A DNA stretch of 64,000 bases from Haliotis asinina (taxonomy: Eukaryota > Mollusca > Gastropoda > Lepetellida > Haliotidae), in the NCBI RefSeq assembly GCF_037392515.1, contig NC_090291.1, positions 31,358,001 to 31,422,000 of the forward strand. The letters run 5' to 3'. The translations under genes were made by a program, and so were the position numbers. The notes beneath the pieces are model-generated. The model was given only the letters and a program-made list of their open reading frames with translations. It did not search any database and was not told where the DNA came from. Shown piece by piece: positions 22,541 to 32,241 of this stretch; within the stretch, counting starts at the first letter, position 1, and the number at the start of each line of letters is the position of its first letter.

Positions 22541-23240
22541 TCTATGAGTCATTAGGCCACTCTACCAGCAGATTACGTGACTCCAGATCCAGTGATAAGA
22601 AACACAATGCAGATTGCAGTGAAGCGAGACATGAAATTGTTGAAGGATGACCTTGCTGACATGGGTCAGATCTATCCCCACTGCCCCCTCGTGAGGCAAA
22701 GTAATGTGTCATGGTTCCAGTTATCGTTATGTTCCATTTCACAAGAACTGTGTGCAGGATACCCACTATATTCCCAGAACTCTTATCAATTTAAGGTTCC
22801 TGTTTGGATAAAAAAACATAAAAAAATAAAAACATTGCATTTTTTATGTATGTGAGCATGTTAGTTCATGATTGAGATATAAGAACCGTGTTTCTGTATT
22901 GTTGCAGTCTTTCCCTCAAGTCCATATGACAGATAACCTAGCTGGGATCAGTGTGGTCACCGTTCAGAGAATATCAACTCAACCGCCGTCTACTTGCCTC
23001 CACCCGGAATCCATCTTTGTAGTCGTGTATTGTACAATAGACCTGGAACAAGATCACCATGAACCAGGGTTCGAGCCCACGATTAAGGTTATCAAACACG
23101 TAACGCCTAAGAGGGCGAGGCCACCTGTGCTGAGCTTTTGTCACAATGTTAGATGAGCTTGATCTGGATAGCATTGTCTGGCATTCAGTCTAGAAAATCT
23201 GGCAAGTCTAGATTTCTACAGATTCTGAAAATGAAGAACG
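22540..23240. other. No gene recognised
   Basis: Short open frames on both strands lack domains. A GGTTCGAGCCCACGATTAAG block near 23070 resembles a B-box remnant, but no tRNA fold is evident. Confidence 0.35.
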
Positions 23241-23249
23241 TCCCAGGGA

Positions 23250-23945
23250 TGGATAGATGGGTGTGTTTGTGTGTGTCTGTCTGTCTGTGTTTTTGTCTGT
23301 GTGTGTCTGTGTGTGTGTGTCTGCGTGTGTCCGTGGGTGTGTCTGTGTTAGTGTGTCTCTGTGTGCCTCTGTGTGTTTGTGTTTGTGTGTGTCTGTCTGT
23401 GTGTGTATCTGTGTTAGTGTGTCTCTGTGTGTCTCTGTATGTTAGTTTGTGTCTGTGTGTGTCTGCTCTGAGTCTGTGTCTGTCTGTGCGCCTGTGTATT
23501 TGTATCTAAGTGTGTATGTATGTCTGTGTAAGTCTGTGTCTGTGTGTGTCTTTGTGAGGGTGTGTCATGTATGAGTGTGTATGTGTAACTGTGAATCTGT
23601 GTTTCTGTCTGTGTGTCTGTGGGTCTGTGTGTTTGTGTCTGTGTGTGTCCGTGTGTGCCTTTGTGTATATCTGTGTCTGTCTGTGTGTCCGTGTCTGCCT
23701 GTGTGTAGGTGTCGCTTTGTGTCTCTGTGTCTATGTGTGTCTGTGTGTTTCTGTGTCTCTCTGTGTGTCTGTATGTTTGTGAGTCTGTCTGTCTGCCTGT
23801 ATATGTCTCCATGTGTCCCTGTGTCTCTCTGTGTTCCTGTGGCTTTCTGTCTGTGTGCGTTTGTGTCTCTCTCTGTGTGCCTGTATGTGTCCGTGTGTGT
23901 GTCTCAGTGTGTGTCTCTGTCTGTGTGTATGTGTGTGTGTAAAGA
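23250..23945 (+). repeat. GT-rich low-complexity block
   Basis: About 700 bp of TGTGTC and TGTGTG words. The long Cys/Val/Ser frames on the plus strand and Thr/His/Gln frames on the minus strand are artefacts of this composition. Confidence 0.95.
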
Positions 23946-24055
23946 AATGTTAATTTCAAACACTAGCCATTCGTCTTTGAACAACAGAGCTCAACATACA
24001 CCACTTTTCAACGACAACTTCATAATCTGCCATCATAGAATGTGTGTCTGTGATT

Positions 24056-24115
24056 TTCATATACATACATACATACACACATATACGCACACATGCATGC
24101 ATGCATACATACATG
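24056..24115 (+). repeat. (CATA)n and (CATG)n microsatellite
   Basis: CATACATACATACATACACA-type run followed by CATGCATGCATG. Confidence 0.85.
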
Positions 24116-24435
24116 TCAATACGTTTGTTTGTGCTTAAAAAGTGCTGAAACGTTACGCTCGAAAAATGCATTCAGAAAGTAGGCAGCTTTTTATGATAAT
24201 GTTATGATGTGGGCAGCCATTTGTCATACTAGGACAACAAACGTGTTACACGTTCAGTTACACAACGTTACACTGATGCAACAAGCAAACATGTTGATAA
24301 TCTGCCATCATAGACATGCGCTTGTCTTCACGCGGCCATGGTCTTTTTCAGAACCTACAACTTCCAAGTACAGCCACGGTAATATCCCAGAGTCTCCAGA
24401 ACTCTCCCATGGTTCCATAATGCTAGGCAGTTCTG

Positions 24436-24546
24436 GGCCCAAATTTTCGAAGCTCTCTTAGCTCTAAGATAGTCGTAAGTGTCATATATTAACATTAACT
24501 TACGGCTATCTTTGCACTAAGAGAGCTTCGAAAATCTACGCCTTGG
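24436..24546. mobile_element. Fold-back MITE-like element, copy 1
   Basis: About 110-bp inverted repeat. TTTTCGAAGCTCTCTTAG at the left end pairs with CTAAGAGAGCTTCGAAAA on the right with few mismatches, around a TAACATTAACTTACG centre. A related copy is at 55558-55664. Confidence 0.7.
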
Positions 24547-25734
24547 ACCATACAGGATAATACATAATTATTGCCTTCACCTTGACATTCACTGTTTCAT
24601 GTGTGTCTTTGTACGGTGATCTACATCTGTAGAGTCTTTTATAAGTTGTGTTGAGTGTAGTTTCAGACTTACGTGCATGTTTTACACCTGTATTTGTGCT
24701 TTCTGTTTGTTTTTGATGTAGTTTGTCAACATGTGACATGAATATACAGCTTGTATTAGTCACTGTGTGGCTGAAATACTTTCGATGTGACCCGAAACCG
24801 TAAGTCGCTCACTATTTTTTTCTCTCATGAGTATACTGTTAAAATGTAGGGGGAAAATATAAAAAGGTGTCACAACTTTTGGTAGTTTATATCCTTCATG
24901 AGCGTCCCATTCGCTGGTTTCACATTACGTTTTGACTCGCTGTGCGCATGCACAAAGTGTGTAAAATGTCTCTGCTGGCAAACTTCCGCTGTGGTCGTAT
25001 GTTTACTGATAGGCCGATAGTGTAAATATACACTCAAAGTAAAATAATTAAATAAGTATCTACTTACCTCTGACAACTGTTCATAGCTGACTACAAACAT
25101 CCATTTGCCTATGCTTTTCAATAAAGATGTCCTATTGTGGATGCAGCTGCATCAGAAATGTGTTTCTTGTTAGTTGTGAGACGGGGATGTGCGGGAAGGA
25201 CAGTGGTGGCGAGATGCGTTCATACAAGGACCTGTTGACATAAAATACGCTATTTATTTCATTACCCCCTGTCTTTGGCCCATAAAAGAATTTAAATACG
25301 TTGCATTTGTTTTGATTTTCGTTTTCTGTAGACTGTGTTCACACAATCGGTAAAGCATACGGTCAAAGTGGAAATTGGCTAAAACATAGTTTTGCACGCT
25401 CGGTTCGAACCCACGAACACACGTGTGGAAGTGAGACCACACAGCTCAGCGAAATGGGCAGACTGGGACACCTGCAGGCCAGTCTGGGCCCACCTGCACA
25501 AAGCAATCTTAGCGTTATGATGGCCATAACTACTTTACTATGACATTGTCTTAGCGCTATGGATAAGTATTTCAGAATCAAAACAACGGAGGACCCTTTC
25601 ACCATGTTAATTATCATTTTATACTTGCTGTTTTAAAATAGATATAACAATATGTTCCGCAAATACATATACTGGTATCATATAAATTTAAGTAAATATA
25701 AGTTTTTCTATATATCTGTGGTTAAATGTGTCAC

Positions 25735-25905
25735 ATTCGCCAGACATTTGAAGGGACGAGATAAATCCAGCTACGGTCCATGCAGGTAGCAGCATCGGTG
25801 TACGTTCCTATGGTCCCTAGTAAATAGATTTACCTTCAGCTGTTGGCGTCCTATAGCCTGTTTTTATTATTTATTGTCTTAAATAGTAAAATAGTTTTAG
25901 ATTTA
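25735..25905. repeat. Dispersed repeat, copy related to 48430-48605
   Basis: Shares a TAAATCCA-CTA block, a GTCC-TGCATGTAGCA block and CTTCAG-TGTTGGCG-CCTATAGCCTG with 48430-48605, same orientation. Likely a LINE 3' end or a SINE. Confidence 0.55.
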
Positions 25906-26119
25906 CATGGTAGTTTTTTACACTTTCTGTGAAACTCTTTGTTACTTTAAAATCCTCTGATGACTGTTTTTAACAACTTTTCTTTATCGCGTATGCAAAA
26001 CGTATCTCGTTACTAAGTGTTGAGATCGCTTTGTGTATGTGGCTCCTGAATTCTTTACTCTCTGAAAAGTTGACTGTGACAGTTGTACTTCACGAACCGT
26101 ATTAACACAACCATGATTC

Positions 26120-26124
26120 GCATC
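26120..26124. repeat. Target-site duplication, left (GCATC)
   Basis: GCATC directly precedes the left inverted repeat, and the same five bases directly follow the right one at 40687-40691. Polintons usually make 6-bp duplications. A sixth base (A) matches on both sides if the A is shared with the element end. Confidence 0.75.
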
Positions 26125-26444
26125 AGTAGTATAGGGAATGATAGTCCGAAAACACTTTTCAAAAACCCCTCTAAAAAGCCTCATTTACTAAAATGAGGCT
26201 TTGGTGGGACCCTTAGCTCTTGCTATTATTGCCCCTACTACAAAGCCACGCCATCACGTTTACCGTGACTTGGCAGGCGGTAACACTGTGCCGTACGGTA
26301 CGATCAATAATTCTTCTCTTACAAACCCCCTACCCGGCCCATCCCTCAAGTAGTACAAGTTAGGTTCGTCGGCTTTCATATCCACTTTATCTATGTTGTA
26401 AGTTTTGACTGACCATATAGGATCGGTGGCTCGCTTACGGCTAT
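26125..26444 (+). repeat. Polinton left terminal inverted repeat
   Basis: 320 bp matching the reverse complement of 40388-40686. Differences are one T/C substitution near 26348 and 21 extra bases (AAGTTAGGTTCGTCGGCTTT plus one) near 26359-26379. The inner half overlaps the 3' end of the integrase gene. Confidence 0.93.
26175..26202. terminator. Perfect 12-bp hairpin inside the left repeat
   Basis: AAAGCCTCATTT and AAATGAGGCTTT flank an ACTA loop, 50 bp from the element tip. The mirror copy is at 40609-40636. It lies downstream of the integrase stop on the transcribed strand, so it could end transcription or mark the terminus; neither is shown. Confidence 0.6.
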
Positions 26445-27228
26445 CGCCCTCGTGTTCCCCCGGCTGGTATAGATACCTAACTAAGGTCCTATCTGGTATC
26501 TGTTTCTCCTTTCCACGCAATGGAGCAGACGACTCTGCTAACACTGATTTTAGTTTGATAGCGTCTGCCGGTTTCTTACCGGTGAGACGGGTGACTTCAT
26601 GGTTGATTGCCGACACCACCTTGGGTAACCTCGTGACCCATTCAGTCGATCGTTTTCCAGGGGTGGCCATCTCCCTAGCATACTGATAGCCGAACAAGCG
26701 CTCAGCCAAAGTCCTATTAAATCTCTCAACTATGGCTTGGCTGCGATGGGCTCCGGCCGTGCCACGTCTGACCTTTGTATCGTGTTTGGCTAGCAGTTGT
26801 GAAACGGCACCCATGAACTCCCGTCCGGGATCAACTTGCAGCTCTGTTGGCCAAGTCAGCGGGCTGCGCTTGTATATGCGTTCTAATCCTTTGGCTACTT
26901 TGGCCGAATCTTTCGTGGTCAAGGGTTCGGCTTCCTTGTAACGACTGGCTACGTCCACTACGGTTAAGGCATACTTGTACCTCTTATCATGAGGTAGGAA
27001 CAGTAGGTCTGCCTGGTGAATGCTATTAGGTATGTTAATTCCGAAACTCCTTCTAGGTACGTAGCGTGGCGCCGGCAAATAGATCTGCCACAGGGCTTGT
27101 TTTTCAAGCCACGCTTTGGCTTTCTCTGGTGATACTCGTGCCATTTTAGATAGCTTATCTACTGCGCTAGCTCCTTTCCAATATCCACGCGGGCTGTAAT
27201 AAATAGCCTCAAATTTTTTCATGTCCAT
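26260..27228 (-). CDS. INT: Polinton integrase (DD35E, retroviral-like)
   Basis: 322 residues. It carries out strand transfer of the element into host DNA. The catalytic core has Asp74 in HQADLLFL, Asp133 in QVDPGREF and Glu168 in AIVERFNRTL; Asp133 to Glu168 is exactly 35 residues, the D,D35E spacing. An N-terminal helical region (about 3-60, IYYSPRGYW then KAWLEKQ) replaces the retroviral HHCC finger, as is common in Polintons. The C-terminal part (about 255-322, PIWSVKTYNIDKV to FVREELLIVP) looks like the SH3/chromo-like DNA-binding tail. The start overlaps the polymerase 3' end by 20 bp. The last roughly 60 codons lie within the inverted repeat, so a fragment of this gene also exists at the other end of the element. 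All catalytic residues are present. Confidence 0.95.
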   Translation of the reverse strand: MDMKKFEAIYYSPRGYWKGASAVDKLSKMARVSPEKAKAWLEKQALWQIYLPAPRYVPRRSFGINIPNSIHQADLLFLPHDKRYKYALTVVDVASRYKEAEPLTTKDSAKVAKGLERIYKRSPLTWPTELQVDPGREFMGAVSQLLAKHDTKVRRGTAGAHRSQAIVERFNRTLAERLFGYQYAREMATPGKRSTEWVTRLPKVVSAINHEVTRLTGKKPADAIKLKSVLAESSAPLRGKEKQIPDRTLVRYLYQPGEHEGDSRKRATDPIWSVKTYNIDKVDMKADEPNLYYLRDGPGRGFVREELLIVPYGTVLPPAKSR

Positions 27229-30200
27229 ACGCGTATGTGTTTATACCATCAATAGCTATCCAACGTTTCGTGTCCATAGGCGATAGGGACGTCTTGTTTA
27301 TAGTCAGTCCGTATATCTTATGTCCATCACTTCTAAGCGTGTTCATCTTATGTCTAAAGGTACGGGTCTTGAACAGAGCCTCCTTGAATCTGGCGTGTTT
27401 GATGTGTTGTTTCACCACATACTTCTTAACCCCCTTAGCCTTCCGGATCTCACTATTGTCGGCTTTCAATATGGAGTACATCTTAGGTCTCAAACCTATG
27501 TACTCAGCTATTGGCGTGCCAGCACACTCGTCCTTCATCTTACCTAGGACCTTTTTATTTACCGTGCTGTGTATAGTATGGGTCTTAGGATAGTCGCTGG
27601 TGTCGTATAAATCGATGTGTTTTTTCATGTCCTCGTACACGTCCTCGGTTCGAATCTTCATCAGCAGGGAATCCGTGTCAGTGTACAACACTTCGCACCT
27701 GTCGCCGTACTGTTTCTTGAGCTCGTTGTAGTAAAAGTCGTACATCAGGTGTTTGGATAAATCGAGGATACTCATCCCAACGTAAACAGGTCGGTTGAAT
27801 TTTATGTGACTTTTCTTCATGTGTATGGCAACTAGGTCATCTGTGAATATTTTATTACGGTTGAATGCCGGACTGGCTATCAATTTCCTGAGCTTGTCTT
27901 CCTCACTAGATCTAACCAGTTTCACGGTTACGCGTTTCCTCAGGTTTTCCATAGTCTTACCAAACACCGAGTTGTTCATGAGCTTGTAGAGATTTTTTTC
28001 AAAATCACTGGTGGCTTTTTTTCGTAGGTCTGTGTTCATTCTGATGTAGGGCTCCATCCATGGGCTCTGGTTGAACATGAGCACCCTGTGTATTTTAGTC
28101 AGCCTCATACCCAATGACAGGTACAGCTGTAGGTTGCGATAGTGAACGATGTACTTGGTCTTATTCATTAAGTTAGGCACGAGTTTCTCAACGTCAGCCA
28201 CACGACCACCTGACAAGTTATGTTGGTACTCAGACATCCAGTCTGTGTTAACCTTCATACGTTCGGGTGCAAGGGGATAGCTGTTGTGCGATGTGTGTAA
28301 TTCCTTGGGATACTCTAAGTCAACTTCGAGGATATACCCTTTGTTCGAATCTGGTGCAATGCTCATAATATCAATGTTTGGTACCCATTCGAATCCTCCT
28401 GTAGGTAGATACTGGCTCATGGCCCAGCCGTACAGGTTATTTGCGTCGAGGTAGAGAATGTGATTGGTTGGTTTGTTAGGATCGTAACCTTTCACGTATT
28501 GATTATTTGCTTTCGCGTATCGTTTGGATACCATGGAAATCCCACCTCGCAAGCCTTTCTCAATGAATAGGTGCATGTCGTAATCTGTGAGCAATTCTAA
28601 ATTAACTCCTGTCTTTTTAAGCAAGGCGTCCCACGACAGACCTGGGCTGGTGTAATACCATGCGGGGTCGAGTTTATACTGCTTGAAACATGTTTGCCGA
28701 AACGTCTCGAACACGTCGGCTAACAGCAGTACATCTGTCCTCAAGTACAGGTCGTGATAATCGCCAAGGTTCTTACAACCAAGTTTATTCCATACGTTAA
28801 TCGCGTGCGAGTAATCGTCTCGTGAGACGGACGCCTCATTCAGCTTGCTATAAAAGCAGTCGATAGGAGGTAGTCTGGTCTCTGTGAACTTAGCCCAGCT
28901 ATCCATGTACTCATATGGGTATACGCCCTTCCTCATGAGCAGGTGTCTAGTCTCGGCGTCTGTGTATCGATCTGTGATAGGGAAGGTATTGTTGGCCTTG
29001 ACCAGACTGTCGAGTGACGACAGGAGGAATTGAAACGAGTCAATGAACCTAAGTCCGTTTAAGCTGAAGGAGATGTATCTCTCCATGTTGTTTGGGATGC
29101 ACGATATATTACCATCGATTTTCGCGATGGCCTGCATGATCAAGTGAGAGTCGTATCCTCTCAAGTTGTGAAAGACAACGGGGATGTTTATTGTCTTAGG
29201 GTTGATTTTAAGCTTGAGGTTGCACGCGTTGTGAGCGGCGCCTCTATACTTACCAGTTATGTGGCAGTGATCTCTCACCGAATCACCGTTAAGTGGCGAG
29301 TCGCACACGTGACAGTTAGTGCTACTGGCGTGAGCTAGCTTGTCGGCTCTGGTCATACGCATTGGAGCGATTTTATACAATGCATTCCTAATAATTTTTT
29401 CTTCCTCCTGCAAGCACTTTAGAAACCTTTCAGCCGCGTCAGGACCCCTATACACTACCGGAGCTTTCGTTTCCCCATCACAACGGACGACAATGTATCC
29501 AAACGAACAGGCTTTATGCTCTTGTGTTTTGTGTGTGAAACTCCCACTAGTGGATGATTCCCCTACAACTAAGGCTTCGAAGTCGGCGTATATGATATAA
29601 GGCACAGACATTTGATTCTTGTGATTGTCGAATTTTAGGATATTTTCACCTTCCTTAGGCATGTCGGCTCGTATGGCCGTCTGCCCAACACCTTGGCAAT
29701 CCTCCAGGTGGGATTCTAATAAATCGGCCCGACTGAAACAGTGTAGGCATCGTACACAAAAGTGTTTTTCCCCAACGTGTTTCGACTGGTCGTGCAACAA
29801 CCGGCTGAGATGTTTTATCCACGTGTAGTGATACTTTTCACCTTTTTGAATCATGAATAAATTAATAACTTGACAATCCTTCACCAGGCTGACCCTGTGT
29901 ACTATTGTTGTGTTACCTTCGTGTCCAAAGACATTTATAGCCAGATTATTCTGTTTTTCTACTTTAGTGATCTGGGATATTGGGGTGGGTTCATCTATAC
30001 CATCCCAGTTGAGCCCATCGTCCTGTGGATAATTAGAAGGTCTGTTCGGATTAGTGGCAGCTGGAAATAAGGCTGACCTGATAGATAACCTCAGGCAATC
30101 GTTTCCTCTATTCTTAACGTTTACTATGGCTTGTTTGTTCTTATAGTAGGGAGGCAAGGCTAGGTATGACCCACCTCTGAACGGCACGTATTTAGCTATA

Positions 30201-30895
30201 TCTAGATAGACATTATCGATTTTATCTACAGCCCACCCGGACCCCATGTGTGTGTAGCGTTCTAGGTATTCTCGTATCTGCTGAAAACTATTATCGATTG
30301 ATGTGTCAATGGTCTCTGCATGTGTGACGACCTCTTGTTTACCTCGGAAGTAAGGTTGAACATACTCAGTGGTACTCCCAACCTGCTTATCGAGCGACAT
30401 TTTCACTGTGATCTGAAACTTGATACTTCCTAGATTATTTAGTTCCTGGTTGACCTTATCAGCTATCAGAGGCTTAATATCTGTAATGTCTATGTTTCTA
30501 TCAATGTGCATGCGCCAACCTCTCAAATAATTGCCTACGGCGTGCTCAGTGCGCACAAACTGTAGGTCAATAGCTCTATTCTGTCGTAATAATTCTACAA
30601 GCTGTGGTTTTCTCATACGAGAATACCCACCTAAACCCAAATCGTGTGCCTCGGCTTTCAGTTGTTTTACAGTTGGACGTGCTACTGGGGTATGTGATAA
30701 CAATGCGGTTAACCCGGCTTTCCCCAGTTTTGAATAACCCGTGTATCCAAGCTGTTTCGCTTGAGCTTTTAACTGTTTTACCGTAGGAGGGACTTCTAAA
30801 CCTAGTAATCTCAACAATGCTGGCTTCCGCATTCTAGAATACCCGATAACACCTCTCTGCTTTGCGGCCCGCTTGAGCTCGCGCACAGTAGCCAT
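27209..30895 (-). CDS. POLB: Protein-primed family B DNA polymerase
   Basis: 1228 residues from the ATG at 30895; upstream in-frame codons to 30919 lack an ATG. Replicates the element, probably using a terminal protein as primer. N-terminus (1-105): three near-identical SAP/HeH-like units, each TVK/RELK--A---G--GYS-M/LRK--L--LL, likely DNA-binding. A C2H2-like finger follows (about 380-401, CVRCLHCF to ESHLEDC). The 3'-5' exonuclease has Exo I YADFEAL (Asp438, Glu440), Exo II HNLRGYDSHL (576-585) and Exo III YLRTDVLLLAD (717-727). Between Exo I and II sits an endonuclease VII-like zinc/HNH segment (528-560, CHVCD to DHCHITGKYRGAAHNACN). Polymerase motifs: A LYLDANNLYGWAM (Asp817), B KLMNNSVFGKTMEN (about 970-984), C YTDTDSL (Asp1073, Asp1075), then GLRPKMYS (1134-1141). 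All key acidic residues are present. Confidence 0.96.
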   Translation of the reverse strand: MATVRELKRAAKQRGVIGYSRMRKPALLRLLGLEVPPTVKQLKAQAKQLGYTGYSKLGKAGLTALLSHTPVARPTVKQLKAEAHDLGLGGYSRMRKPQLVELLRQNRAIDLQFVRTEHAVGNYLRGWRMHIDRNIDITDIKPLIADKVNQELNNLGSIKFQITVKMSLDKQVGSTTEYVQPYFRGKQEVVTHAETIDTSIDNSFQQIREYLERYTHMGSGWAVDKIDNVYLDIAKYVPFRGGSYLALPPYYKNKQAIVNVKNRGNDCLRLSIRSALFPAATNPNRPSNYPQDDGLNWDGIDEPTPISQITKVEKQNNLAINVFGHEGNTTIVHRVSLVKDCQVINLFMIQKGEKYHYTWIKHLSRLLHDQSKHVGEKHFCVRCLHCFSRADLLESHLEDCQGVGQTAIRADMPKEGENILKFDNHKNQMSVPYIIYADFEALVVGESSTSGSFTHKTQEHKACSFGYIVVRCDGETKAPVVYRGPDAAERFLKCLQEEEKIIRNALYKIAPMRMTRADKLAHASSTNCHVCDSPLNGDSVRDHCHITGKYRGAAHNACNLKLKINPKTINIPVVFHNLRGYDSHLIMQAIAKIDGNISCIPNNMERYISFSLNGLRFIDSFQFLLSSLDSLVKANNTFPITDRYTDAETRHLLMRKGVYPYEYMDSWAKFTETRLPPIDCFYSKLNEASVSRDDYSHAINVWNKLGCKNLGDYHDLYLRTDVLLLADVFETFRQTCFKQYKLDPAWYYTSPGLSWDALLKKTGVNLELLTDYDMHLFIEKGLRGGISMVSKRYAKANNQYVKGYDPNKPTNHILYLDANNLYGWAMSQYLPTGGFEWVPNIDIMSIAPDSNKGYILEVDLEYPKELHTSHNSYPLAPERMKVNTDWMSEYQHNLSGGRVADVEKLVPNLMNKTKYIVHYRNLQLYLSLGMRLTKIHRVLMFNQSPWMEPYIRMNTDLRKKATSDFEKNLYKLMNNSVFGKTMENLRKRVTVKLVRSSEEDKLRKLIASPAFNRNKIFTDDLVAIHMKKSHIKFNRPVYVGMSILDLSKHLMYDFYYNELKKQYGDRCEVLYTDTDSLLMKIRTEDVYEDMKKHIDLYDTSDYPKTHTIHSTVNKKVLGKMKDECAGTPIAEYIGLRPKMYSILKADNSEIRKAKGVKKYVVKQHIKHARFKEALFKTRTFRHKMNTLRSDGHKIYGLTINKTSLSPMDTKRWIAIDGINTYAYGHEKI

Positions 30896-31244
30896 AGTGT
30901 TTACACCTAAGAGAATCAATGTCTAATTGGTCGGCAGTAACTCTTAAAAAATATTTTCTGGTGGCCGGGTACAATTCTAGACATTCTGTCAAATCGTCCC
31001 ACGTACCTGGTAAAATATATAGTGTGGCTGTTTCAATCCAGTACTCGCCTTGGGTATAGTATTCCTTGTATTCACTTATACTCGAAAAACGTTCTATATG
31101 GTATTGAGACGCGATATCCCGCTCCCATTCGAAGGGGCGAGTATACTTAACACCCTCTTTAATCCATACCACGTCCATTATTATCTTAAATCTGAAGCTG
31201 CCCCATAAGGCCAGTTCATATTTGAATATGTTTTCCACAGACAT
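30834..31244 (-). CDS. Unrecognised 136-aa protein upstream of polymerase
   Basis: Starts at an ATG directly downstream (minus strand) of AT-rich sequence and overlaps the polymerase N-terminal coding region by 62 bp in another frame. The protein is rich in aromatic and charged residues (KYELALWGSFRFKI, EYKEYYTQGEYWIET) and has no signal or membrane segment. The last 25 residues, inside the overlap, are basic and Cys-containing. No family is recognised. It could be a small replication or terminal-protein-like accessory, given its place before the polymerase, but that is inference. Confidence 0.6.
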   Translation of the reverse strand: MSVENIFKYELALWGSFRFKIIMDVVWIKEGVKYTRPFEWERDIASQYHIERFSSISEYKEYYTQGEYWIETATLYILPGTWDDLTECLELYPATRKYFLRVTADQLDIDSLRCKHYGYCARAQAGRKAERCYRVF

Positions 31245-31269
31245 AGCTATACGTAGGTGTGTATAATCT

Positions 31270-31533
31270 CTAATTGGAGTCTATCTTGAGCAGTCGCCTA
31301 CGTTCTTTTATGTAGCCTTTTTTATTCTCGTATATGAGTTGATGTCTGACTACGTTCGCTCCGTGAGCTTTACATAAACAGTAGTGCCCTTTAACCCCGA
31401 TACCACACACAGAACACGTGTAGTTAGGACTTCCCATATGGAAACAACAGAACCCCTGATTCCTGCATTTCCTACCACAGGCCTCGGTCTTCCCCATAAG
31501 TATATATTCGCATCGGTATGGAGCGGGTCTCAT
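31270..31533 (-). CDS. Small Cys/His-rich zinc-binding protein (87 aa)
   Basis: About ten cysteines with nearby histidines are arranged as CEYI, ACGRKCRNQGFCCFH, YTCSVCGIG, HYCLCKAHG. This suggests two or more zinc-binding knuckles, followed by a basic tail (KKGYIKERRRLLK). It lies 25 bp before the 136-aa gene on the same strand. Function is unknown; nucleic-acid or protein binding through zinc is plausible. Such small Cys-rich proteins are variable among Polintons. Confidence 0.65.
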   Translation of the reverse strand: MRPAPYRCEYILMGKTEACGRKCRNQGFCCFHMGSPNYTCSVCGIGVKGHYCLCKAHGANVVRHQLIYENKKGYIKERRRLLKIDSN

Positions 31534-31552
31534 GTTTACTTATATAGGTATT

Positions 31553-31978
31553 TTAGTTTAATTGCTTAGCAACCAACGCAGTAGCTGCTATACCCAACAC
31601 TATGAAGCCCAGTTCACGATTCATTTGTCCCTTGGATGGTGTGTAGTACTGAGCGATTGTGGGTTTATTGAGCGCTTCCAATCGTTTACCAGTTAGTTGG
31701 TAGTATTCTTTCATTGCTTCATCAACATCGTTGAATGTTTGAACGGCATGGTTTTCACGCGTGAGTTGTTCGTTAATAAAATCGATCCTCTGGAGGCGTT
31801 TTTTAGCGTACTCGGCCTGTGCTCTTTGTAATTTCTCAGTAGCGAGATCGTGTCGCTTCCTTTCTTCCTGTATTTCAGCCGCGTGATCATCTCGTAGTTT
31901 CAAGAAGAGGAAATTACTCCCGGAAAATGCCAGGGCATTCACTAACGCCCCACCAACCATCATAGCTATCGTGGCCAT
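31553..31978 (-). CDS. Coiled-coil protein with hydrophobic ends (141 aa)
   Basis: The N-terminus (1-28, ATIAMMVGGALVNALAFSGS) is hydrophobic and small-residue rich. The middle (30-75) is a heptad-like charged coiled coil (DDHAAEIQEERKRHDLATEK onward). The C-terminus (about 122-141) is a second hydrophobic helix (GFIVLGIAATALVA) ending in a Lys. The pattern fits a membrane- or virion-associated structural protein. I recall similar proteins in invertebrate Polintons but cannot name a function. It is separated by 8 bp from the next upstream gene. Confidence 0.75.
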   Translation of the reverse strand: MATIAMMVGGALVNALAFSGSNFLFLKLRDDHAAEIQEERKRHDLATEKLQRAQAEYAKKRLQRIDFINEQLTRENHAVQTFNDVDEAMKEYYQLTGKRLEALNKPTIAQYYTPSKGQMNRELGFIVLGIAATALVAKQLN

Positions 31979-31986
31979 CCCTATAT

Positions 31987-32214
31987 TTATTTCATTATAT
32001 TATCAGGTATTATTCCTTGTTTTACTAGGATGTCTTTTGTGGCCATCGCCATACCAAGGTTCATTATGAGCATACCCATATCCTGCAGGTTGAAATCTAG
32101 CTTGATAGTTGGTTGTTTAAGCACCATTTTAGTCAACCGAGCGTACCCTACTGCTAAACTGGCTACCACTGTGGCGTGGTATGCGTCGTTGACGAACGTT
32201 TTCCCCTCAGACAT
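31987..32214 (-). CDS. Small membrane-like protein (75 aa)
   Basis: Two hydrophobic stretches: about 12-27 (HATVVASLAVGYARL) and about 44-60 (MGMLIMNLGMAMATKDI). No cysteines and no known motif. A 27-bp AT-only-like block (GTATATGATATAAAATATTT) precedes the ATG, a likely promoter. It sits in a run of small same-strand genes between ATPase and polymerase. Confidence 0.65.
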   Translation of the reverse strand: MSEGKTFVNDAYHATVVASLAVGYARLTKMVLKQPTIKLDFNLQDMGMLIMNLGMAMATKDILVKQGIIPDNIMK

Positions 32215-32241
32215 TATGTATATGATATAAAATATTTTAAA

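Noticed and set aside
23414..24138. Long Cys/Val-rich and Thr/His-rich frames as secreted or mucin-like proteins
   Set aside because: They are translations of a GT-rich microsatellite, open in several frames on both strands.
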